From assembly GCA_014801595.1 (NCBI GenBank), contig JAAVDV010000023.1:1-29211 (forward strand): a stretch of 29,211 nt of DNA, read 5' to 3'. A model generated the notes under the pieces. That model had not been told where the DNA came from, did not search any database, and worked only from the letters and a program-made list of their open reading frames with translations. The DNA is from Bacteroides sp. (lineage in GTDB: Bacteria > Bacteroidota > Bacteroidia > Bacteroidales > Muribaculaceae). The position numbers and the translations under genes are program-made. Positions within the stretch are counted from its first letter, which is position 1. Each line of letters begins with the position of its first letter. Shown here piece by piece: positions 24,691 to 29,211 of this stretch.

Positions 24691-26223
24691 AGATAAACTT
24701 TTTGTTTTTGATTTTACGATATTCCATATGTAACGGCGCTCTATCTTATTCAAACCTATCCAATATTCCAGTATCCCCACTGCTATAAAAACTGTCAGCA
24801 ACGAAGGGAAAAAAGAAAAGACTGAGGATAGATTATATGCAGTGTAAACAATAAGACTAATAATACTAATAACTCCTAAGATGCCAAGAGGCAAAAGAGT
24901 TTTCTTAAAGAATCTTTTTATAGAAAAATCAGGTATATTCTCCCGCATTATCCATAATCTTTCAGAAATGGTGATCAGAGATAGGGTTATGCTTACTAAG
25001 AAGACGGAATACGGGGGACATCCTTGCTTTAGTAGGATGTACGATACCGGTAAGTTACATAGAATGGTACCTCCAACTGCAATCTGATACCATTTTATTT
25101 TTCCTGTAGCTTGGATTCCGGCTCCCATGCTATAGGAAATAGATTCAATTAAAGAATTGATGACCACAAGTTGTGCAAAAATAGCGGTATATTCAGGAAC
25201 TTTTACCAGCCAAAGATGAAGAATGTGATTTATATTTAATAGTATAGGCATTGATAGCAACAGCATCAATAGAAAAGCGAACTTTGCTCCATACGTGATA
25301 AGCACCTGCATGTTTTCATAGTTTCCGGAAGAATAGCTCTTGACGATCTGCGGATTTACTGCTGTGGTGAAATTTTGAACAAAGCTATTTAAAGCAGTAT
25401 TAATTTGGTTACTAACACCATATGCCGCATTTATGACTGTTCCGAAGAATAAATTAAGTAAAATATTAAGTCCTTGTGATTTACAAACCCATGCTAAAGA
25501 ACCAAAGGTACTCCAACCAGCATATGACCCCATTTCTCTGAATTTATTCTTCTCATATAACCATCCAAAGACACATTCTTTAAAATGTCTGGAACAAAAT
25601 ATTTTATATACGCAGAATATAATGACAGTCACCAATAAAATCAAAACTGCATATAGACGGAGTTTATCAACGATAAAGAATGAAAGGGAAAATGCGATAC
25701 CTAATTTTGCCACCACATCCAATATACCCATATAGGCATAAAATTGCATATGTTCCCGAGAAATAATAGCGGCATTATAAGGAACCTGCAATATAGAAAT
25801 CAAATAAGACAGGATGGAACATTGAAACACCCAGTTAGCTGCTGTCATTTTCCCATCTGGGATATTCATAATCCTATTAAGGAACCATAAACCAATCGTT
25901 TCCGCTAATAAAAATATGATCCCTGCAATGATGATGTGAATGGTGACCGCAGTTTTAAAGGCTTTTTCAAGTTCTATCTCGTTTCTTCGACCTAACTCAA
26001 ATGAAAGAAAACGTTGGGTGGATTGAGACATAGCTCCATTCAAAAAGGAGAACATGACCACTATACCACCTACCACATTATAAATACCATAGTCGGATAC
26101 TCCTAATTGAGCCAGAACAATACGGGAGGTATAAAGGGATACCCCCATAACCAACAACATCCTAAAATAAAGAATTAGGGTGTTTTTGGCTATACGTTTA
26201 TTATTATGGAAGGATGCTTCCAT
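24685..26223 (-). CDS. wzx: Wzx-type polysaccharide flippase
   Basis: About 512 aa and 12-14 hydrophobic helices; a MOP-superfamily exporter that flips lipid-linked repeat units across the inner membrane. I choose the ATG at 26223 (MEASFHNNKRIAKNT) over the in-frame TTG at 26229. NTLILYFRMLLVMGVSLYTSR and VLAQLGVSDYGIYNVVGG are typical of Bacteroidales Wzx; GWSTFGSLAWVCKSQGLNILLNLFFG lies in the central region. It is the first AT-rich gene after the GC-rich head, about 200 nt downstream of the 154-aa secreted ORF. It works with the EpsG-like polymerase at 19512-20597. Confidence 0.93.
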   Translation of the reverse strand: MEASFHNNKRIAKNTLILYFRMLLVMGVSLYTSRIVLAQLGVSDYGIYNVVGGIVVMFSFLNGAMSQSTQRFLSFELGRRNEIELEKAFKTAVTIHIIIAGIIFLLAETIGLWFLNRIMNIPDGKMTAANWVFQCSILSYLISILQVPYNAAIISREHMQFYAYMGILDVVAKLGIAFSLSFFIVDKLRLYAVLILLVTVIIFCVYKIFCSRHFKECVFGWLYEKNKFREMGSYAGWSTFGSLAWVCKSQGLNILLNLFFGTVINAAYGVSNQINTALNSFVQNFTTAVNPQIVKSYSSGNYENMQVLITYGAKFAFLLMLLLSMPILLNINHILHLWLVKVPEYTAIFAQLVVINSLIESISYSMGAGIQATGKIKWYQIAVGGTILCNLPVSYILLKQGCPPYSVFLVSITLSLITISERLWIMRENIPDFSIKRFFKKTLLPLGILGVISIISLIVYTAYNLSSVFSFFPSLLTVFIAVGILEYWIGLNKIERRYIWNIVKSKTKSLSF

Positions 26224-26254
26224 GTCCAATCAAAAACTAAAATAAATAAAGGGA

Positions 26255-26327
26255 GGAATCAGGGACGGGGAAGTCAGTGGTTATGGTTAATTATGGTCTT
26301 GCTTGCACAATCGGTGTCCCTGAATCC
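26255..26327. repeat. Imperfect 12-bp inverted repeat at the GC shift upstream of wzx
   Basis: GGAATCAGGGAC (26255-26266) and GTCCCTGAATCC (26316-26327) are inverted copies with one mismatch and a 49-nt spacer. They lie about 30 nt before the wzx start, where the GC-rich head gives way to the AT-rich capsule block. Possible roles are an RNA stem in the leader transcript, a regulator site or a recombination scar at a cassette boundary. Confidence 0.5.
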
Positions 26328-26428
26328 TGTATGAATTAAGAAATATAAATGAAGAATTGAGGGGAGAGTGTCGCGTGCATAGGGGGATGGGTGAAGTGAA
26401 ACGAGGAGATGGGGAGAAGATAAGAGGG

Positions 26429-26893
26429 TTAGCGGGTGCGGTGCTTGGTGAAGCGGATGGTGGAGTGGGTGCGGTCGCCGGTGAGGGTGGCGGAGGAGTA
26501 GCGGGTGGCCAGGTTGGTGCCTTTGCGGTAGGTGTTGGCGTGTTTCTTGACGGGTTCGTAGCGGAGCTGCATCAGGTCTTCGTGGGTGTCGCGGGTGGAC
26601 TGCGGGCAGCGGATCTCTATGACGGGATCGGTGTTGTTGCGGTCGCCGGTGGCGCGGAAGCGGATCTCTGCTCCGTCGGAACGGGTGTAGAGGGTGAAGC
26701 TGTCGTCGGTGCCGGAGGGGGTGAAGCCGTAGTATTCGCACAGTTTGGCCATGTCGCGCTCGGCGGGTTCGTCGAGCAGCAAGGCTCCGATGTAGACGGG
26801 GTTGGAGAGTTCGTCGGTATCCTGGGCTCTGCCGGTGAGGGGGAGGAGGAGGGTGAGCAGCAGGAGGAGGGTGGTTATGAGGGATTTTAGCAT
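26429..26893 (-). CDS. Small secreted protein, unknown function
   Basis: A 154-aa ORF with a clear signal peptide: MLKSLITTLLLLLTLLLPL followed by TGRAQD, a common Bacteroidales signal-peptidase cleavage context. The mature part is polar and includes YIGALLLDEPAERDMAKLCEYYGFTPS and an ATGDRNNTDPVIEIRCP region. I do not recognise a family. It is strongly GC-rich, unlike the capsule genes on its left. The opposite strand is also open over 177 codons, but that frame encodes mainly Gly/Val/Glu repeats and lacks a credible start, as expected for an antisense shadow of a GC-rich gene. Confidence 0.6.
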   Translation of the reverse strand: MLKSLITTLLLLLTLLLPLTGRAQDTDELSNPVYIGALLLDEPAERDMAKLCEYYGFTPSGTDDSFTLYTRSDGAEIRFRATGDRNNTDPVIEIRCPQSTRDTHEDLMQLRYEPVKKHANTYRKGTNLATRYSSATLTGDRTHSTIRFTKHRTR

Positions 26894-26968
26894 GGGCTTG
26901 GGATTTAACGGGGCACGGGCTTCGCGAGGGGACGGGCTTCGCGCCGGTGAGGGCTATCGGGGGCGGGG

Positions 26969-27052
26969 CTATCTCGAAGGCGAGCGGAGCTCACTGCACG
27001 GACGAGCTTCGCGCCGGTGAGGGCTGGTAGGTTTGCACCTACCTTCCATTAA
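26969..27052. repeat. Copy A of an 83-84-bp composite repeat
   Basis: Starts at CTATCTCGAAGG, passes through the GAGCGGAGCTC and CGAGCTTCGCG palindromic core and ends with the GGTAGGT hairpin and TTCCATTAA. It matches 27634-27716 apart from a few substitutions and a 1-nt length change. This copy lies between the 154-aa and 122-aa ORFs. Confidence 0.9.
27026..27052. repeat. GGTAGGT hairpin element, copy 1
   Basis: GGTAGGT-TTGC-ACCTACC forms a perfect 7-bp stem with a 4-nt loop, followed by TTCCATTAA. It is the intergenic member of three copies (others at 27072-27098 and 27690-27716). Confidence 0.9.
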
Positions 27053-27071
27053 GGGGGCTACTCGCGGCGGG

Positions 27072-27098
27072 GGTAGGTTTACACCTACCTTCCATTAA
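27072..27098. repeat. GGTAGGT hairpin element, copy 2, supplying a stop codon
   Basis: GGTAGGT-TTAC-ACCTACC followed by TTCCATTAA. On the minus strand the element reads TTAATGGAAGGTAGG and provides the last residues (NGR) and the TAG stop of the 122-aa ORF. A hairpin starting at the stop codon could affect termination or release, or protect the 3' side of the message. Confidence 0.9.
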
Positions 27099-27453
27099 TT
27101 AGGGAGAGGATGCGGGGGCGGTCAGCGGGATGGATTTCGGCGAGGGGGCGCGGTGAGCGAAGGCTGCGGCGCCAGCGGTCGAGGGTGCCTGTGTACCAGG
27201 CGATGACGACCGAACGGGGATCGGGGCACGAGCCCCGAGCAGGGACATTGCTTCGCGATGACTCGGATTCGAGCGCAGGGCCTGGGCTTCGCGAGGAAAG
27301 GGATTCTACCGCCTGGACTGAGCCGCGCGAGGGCTCGGAGTTTTTATTTTCTTTCATGAGGAGGGCCTGGATCTGTTGGCAGAGGAGGATTTTGTCGACG
27401 GTGCCGGGGTGAAGGGCCTCTTCGTGGAGGAGCTGGAGGATGCGGGTGAGCAT
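27085..27453 (-). CDS. Small unknown protein downstream of the UpxY gene
   Basis: A 122-aa ORF beginning MLTRILQLLHEEALHPGTVDKILLCQQIQALLMK, a likely helical segment, and ending VIAWYTGTLDRWRRSLRSPRP...SLINGR. Residues 37-81 (NSEPSRGSVQ...PDPRS) are low-complexity and are encoded by the same GC-rich repeat DNA found nearby, so they look like an insertion into an ancestral protein of about 75 aa. Its place after UpxY is that of UpxZ in Bacteroides fragilis loci, but I see no UpxZ similarity. The last codons and stop lie in the GGTAGGT hairpin repeat. It could be degenerate. Confidence 0.45.
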   Translation of the reverse strand: MLTRILQLLHEEALHPGTVDKILLCQQIQALLMKENKNSEPSRGSVQAVESLSSRSPGPALESESSRSNVPARGSCPDPRSVVIAWYTGTLDRWRRSLRSPRPLAEIHPADRPRILSLINGR

Positions 27454-27464
27454 GGACTTAGGAT

Positions 27465-27479
27465 TTTAGCCCGGCTAAA
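27465..27479. promoter_or_regulatory. Small hairpin just upstream of the 122-aa ORF
   Basis: TTTAGC-CCG-GCTAAA is a perfect 6-bp stem with a 3-nt loop, ending 12 nt before the ATG at 27453. On the transcript it would sit next to the start codon and could modulate initiation. Confidence 0.4.
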
Positions 27480-27520
27480 GCCGAGGCACAGTAAAAAAGC
27501 ACCCGGAGAAGGAAGGGGAG

Positions 27521-27598
27521 AGAAATAGGGGGCGATGCAGGGGGTGTTTGCAGGGTGACACAGGTTGCAAGATGAGAGCCTCCTGCATCGCTATTTCT
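27521..27598. ncRNA. Long interrupted inverted repeat in the UpxY-ORF gap (structured leader candidate)
   Basis: AGAAATAG-GGGG-CGATGCAGG (27521-27541) pairs with CCTGCATCGCTATTTCT (27582-27598): 17 complementary bases with a 4-nt GGGG bulge. The 40-nt internal part contains a smaller TTGCA/TGCAA stem. It fills most of the gap between the antiterminator gene and the next ORF, where no gene is evident. It could be an RNA structure in the operon leader or a small palindromic mobile repeat. No known family was recognised. Confidence 0.45.
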
Positions 27599-27633
27599 TC
27601 TATGCGAGCGGCTGACGGGGCGAGCGGACGGAG

Positions 27634-27716
27634 CTATCTCGAAGGCGAGCGGAGCTCGCGGCACGGACGAGCTTCGCGCCGGTGGGGCTGGTAGGTTTGC
27701 ACCTACCCTCCATTAA
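27634..27716. repeat. Copy B of the composite repeat, overlapping the 3' end of the UpxY gene
   Basis: Near-identical to 26969-27052. Its right end is the third GGTAGGT hairpin (27690-27716), which on the minus strand supplies FNGG and the TAG stop of the UpxY gene. Confidence 0.9.
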
Positions 27717-28770
27717 AGGGGATTATTTCGTGGAGGAGGCGGAGGGTGCGGGGGTTGGTGACGTAGGGGAGGCGCTTTTCGTAGCGGGCTCGTGCGGCGG
27801 CGGATTCCTGCGGGTTGCCGAGGATTTCGTGGGCTACGGTGAGGAGTGCCTGGAGTTTGGCATCGAGTTTGGCTCCGGGGATTTCGGTGACGGCGAAGCG
27901 GCGGGTGAAGACGTGGAGGGAGGCGGCTTGCGCGGGGGTGAGGGGTCGGTCGGCCCGGTAGGCTTCGAGGGCATCGAGGAGCCGGGGGATGAATGCATCA
28001 ATCTGATCGTAGGCCCGGCGGGAGTCTTTTGCGAAGCGGATGATGCGGATGGTGTCGGCCTGTATGTCGTAGGCGATGGAGCCGATTTGGGAGGTGGCGG
28101 CTACGACTATGTTGCCGTTTTGGGTACCCCGGCGGGTGATGAAGGTGCCTTTGAGGCCGGTGAAGGGGCCGCTGACGACTTCGACTTCGTCGCCGTCGAG
28201 GAGGTCGATGTCGGCGGGGTTGTAGTAGGGGAGACGGTTGGAGTAGGCGCGGGCTATGATGCTGAAGGCTTGGATGTCGGCATCGGAGACGGTGACATAG
28301 CGAGCGGAGCTCGCGGCACCAACGAGCTTCGCGCCGACGGAAGATTTTTCGGGGGTGGAGGAGGAGATTTTGCGAGCGGAGCTCGTGGCACCAACGAGCT
28401 TCGCGACGACGGAAGATTTTTCGGAGGTAGGAGAGGCAGTGACGGGCTTCGCGACGGTGGGGGTGGTTGCGGAGGGGATTCTTTCTGTGGAGGGGAGGGA
28501 ATCGGGATGGCGGAGCACGAAGGAGAGGCCGCCGCCGGTGGAGGCGAGGCGTTTGATGTGTTCGAGCGGACCGGTGATGAAGATGTAGTGGAATAGGATG
28601 GCCCGGCTGACGATTCGGATGGTGCCTCCGGATTGTGGTTTGGCTTCTACAATCTGTGGGGCGAAGACGCGGAGGTCGGTGCCGTTAAGAGAGTTGTAGG
28701 CCTCGATGCGGGCATCGAGTTGCTCTTTTCGGTGGAGGGCCGGTGCGATGTAGTTGAGGAGATACCACAT
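27703..28770 (-). CDS. UpxY-family (NusG-like) transcription antiterminator, unusually long
   Basis: A 355-aa NusG paralogue. The N-terminal NGN domain (1-90) begins MWYLLNYIAPALHRKEQLDARI and contains PQIVE and AILFHYIFI. A KOW-like region (about 190-212) has DLLDGDEVEVVSGPFTGLKG. Such proteins bind RNA polymerase in the leader and let it read through into the capsule operon they head; the locus continues for 27 kb on the same strand. Two oddities: residues 91-157 form a low-complexity linker with a 24-residue tandem repeat (EKSSVxAKLVGAxSSAR twice) encoded by palindromic repeats, and a helical C-terminal extension of about 110 residues follows KOW. Typical UpxY proteins are roughly half this length. 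The last codons lie in a hairpin repeat. Confidence 0.85.
   Translation of the reverse strand: MWYLLNYIAPALHRKEQLDARIEAYNSLNGTDLRVFAPQIVEAKPQSGGTIRIVSRAILFHYIFITGPLEHIKRLASTGGGLSFVLRHPDSLPSTERIPSATTPTVAKPVTASPTSEKSSVVAKLVGATSSARKISSSTPEKSSVGAKLVGAASSARYVTVSDADIQAFSIIARAYSNRLPYYNPADIDLLDGDEVEVVSGPFTGLKGTFITRRGTQNGNIVVAATSQIGSIAYDIQADTIRIIRFAKDSRRAYDQIDAFIPRLLDALEAYRADRPLTPAQAASLHVFTRRFAVTEIPGAKLDAKLQALLTVAHEILGNPQESAAARARYEKRLPYVTNPRTLRLLHEIIPFNGG
28301..28444. repeat. 72-bp in-frame tandem repeat of a palindromic element inside the UpxY gene
   Basis: Two copies start at CGAGCGGAGCTC (28301 and 28373), exactly 72 nt or 24 codons apart. Each has the palindrome GAGC-GGA-GCTC, a GGCACCAACGAGCTTCGCG core and a GACGGAAGATTTTTCGG tail. 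On the minus strand they encode the two AKLVGA-SSAR repeats. A shorter GACGGGCTTCGCGAC fragment follows. Confidence 0.92.
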
Positions 28771-28794
28771 GGGGATTTTTCGGGGGGGGGCGGG

Positions 28795-28975
28795 GCACGG
28801 GCCCCCGAGCGGGGACGGGCTTCGCGAGGGATCAGGCTATCGGAGCGAGGGACTGATGGAGGCGAGCGGAGCTCGCAGGCACCAACAAGCTTCGCGACGG
28901 CACGGGAGCTGCCGGGGTGCGGGGAACTCGCGGGCACCAACAAGCTTCGCGACGGCACGGGAACTACCGGGGGAG
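28795..28975. repeat. Cluster of the same GC-rich palindromic repeats upstream of the UpxY gene
   Basis: It contains GCCCCCGAGCGGGG-type palindromes, GACGGGCTTCGCGAGG, and two further GGCACCAACAAGCTTCGCGACGGCACGGGA copies (from 28879 and 28933, period 54 nt). These relate to elements at 26928-27016, 27220-27300, 27634-27689 and 28301-28407. Open frames on both strands here are by-products of the GC-rich repeat. No convincing gene is seen between 28771 and 29211. Confidence 0.85.
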
Positions 28976-29070
28976 AGGAGCGCTCGCGGACGCGGAGACT
29001 CTGAGGGCCGGATTTCTGGAGATTTTGGGAGAGGGATATAAATTCAGTTGGCGCGCCGAGGATGGTTTGT

Positions 29071-29085
29071 TCTCATTTTCAATGA
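29071..29085. repeat. Small perfect hairpin in the UpxY leader
   Basis: CTCATT-TTC-AATGAG is a 6-bp stem with a 3-nt loop, in the AT-richer part of the upstream region between the palindromic cluster and the larger nested inverted repeat. Confidence 0.4.
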
Positions 29086-29110
29086 GTTAGTGGGGAACAT
29101 CAGGCGCACT

Positions 29111-29173
29111 TCCGAAAACTTTATTCTGTCTTTGCGATGCTACACTCTTGGGAGGAGTGTAGCAGTTTTCGGA
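29111..29173. promoter_or_regulatory. Nested inverted repeats upstream of the UpxY gene
   Basis: Inner arms TGCTACACTC (29138-29147) and GAGTGTAGCA (29155-29164) are perfect, with a 7-nt loop. Outer arms TCCGAAAACT (29111-29120) and AGTTTTCGGA (29164-29173) are also perfect; the left outer arm is set apart by 17 nt while the right arms abut, sharing one base. On the minus strand this would be an early leader or promoter-proximal structure, where UpxY-type factors or a terminator could act. I find no good TAnnTTTG promoter on the minus strand in 28981-29211, so the promoter may lie beyond the window. Confidence 0.55.
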
Positions 29174-29211
29174 TTTTAGAAGCCCAATCCTCTATCAAAT
29201 AAGCAATTATG

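Noticed and set aside
26357..26890. Plus-strand 177-codon frame opposite the secreted protein
   Set aside because: Gly/Val/Glu-rich antisense shadow of a GC-rich gene; the minus frame has a proper signal peptide.
27085..27453. UpxZ inhibitor of heterologous UpxY
   Set aside because: Position fits, but length and sequence do not resemble UpxZ and much of the ORF is repeat-derived.
27682..28596. Plus-strand 304-codon frame opposite the UpxY gene
   Set aside because: Very Gly/Asp/Glu-rich low-complexity translation, antisense to a protein with recognisable NGN and KOW domains.
28647..28958. Minus-strand 103-codon frame overlapping the UpxY start
   Set aside because: Translation is repeat-derived (AKLVGACELRS) and overlaps the NGN domain in another frame.
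28301..28960. CRISPR array
   Set aside because: Repeat spacing is irregular (72 and 54 nt), repeats lie in coding sequence, and the intervening DNA is itself repetitive.
29111..29173. Invertible promoter of the Bacteroides capsule type
   Set aside because: Arms are only 10 bp, the segment is about 60 nt, and no convincing TAnnTTTG plus -33 pair lies inside; known invertible capsule promoters are longer with larger repeats.
1..29211. tRNA or rRNA genes
   Set aside because: No cloverleaf-like segment or rRNA-conserved stretch was noticed while reading either strand.

Overview
The window looks like a capsular/exopolysaccharide locus from a member of the Bacteroidales, perhaps Muribaculaceae or a relative. 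Evidence: an UpxY-type NusG-like antiterminator heads a long one-strand gene series; the flippase, EpsG-like polymerase and small initiating sugar transferases are of the types seen in that order; promoter-like sites fit TAnnTTTG rather than TATAAT; and Shine-Dalgarno motifs are mostly absent. Genus is inference only. All confident genes are on the minus strand, so the locus reads from the right end to the left end.

Layout in reading order. (1) 29.2-26.3 kb: GC-rich regulatory head. A nested inverted repeat (29.1 kb) is followed by a long UpxY antiterminator, a 122-aa ORF and a 154-aa secreted protein. The segment is full of short GC-rich palindromic repeats, several inside coding sequence, and a hairpin repeat supplies the stop codons of two genes. 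(2) 26.2-18.5 kb: AT-richer polysaccharide block with Wzx flippase, a decayed deacetylase-like gene, radical SAM protein, pyruvyltransferase-family protein, two GT2 glycosyltransferases and a Wzy/EpsG polymerase. (3) 18.5-7.1 kb: eleven tightly packed genes. They encode an initiating sugar transferase, two ATP-grasp ligases, a U32-like TIM barrel, a CitE-like C-C lyase, an aldo/keto reductase, an MmgE/PrpD protein, a phosphonopyruvate-decarboxylase-type TPP enzyme, class I fumarase-type beta and alpha subunits and an exported NlpC/P60-like protein. This resembles a small-molecule pathway for making and ligating an unusual carboxylic acid, embedded in a capsule operon. (4) 6.8-5.8 kb: acyltransferase-3 O-acylase. 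(5) 5.8-3.5 kb: probable cargo, namely a 35-codon ORF, an N-terminally short metallo-beta-lactamase-like gene and a DUF3800 gene with its own promoter-like site. (6) 3.3-1.5 kb: DegT aminotransferase plus a second initiating sugar transferase, the usual end of such loci. (7) 1.4-0.3 kb: Panacea-domain antitoxin and probable toxin, with a palindrome over the predicted -7 box. At the extreme left a plus-strand gene probably ends at 140.

Working model (inference): the antiterminator carries RNA polymerase through the GC-rich leader into the long operon; Wzx/Wzy machinery builds a pyruvylated and acylated polysaccharide; the central module makes an acid-derived building block that ATP-grasp enzymes couple to an amine or sugar. 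The presence of two initiating transferases suggests either two lipid-linked products or a recent fusion of two capsule cassettes.
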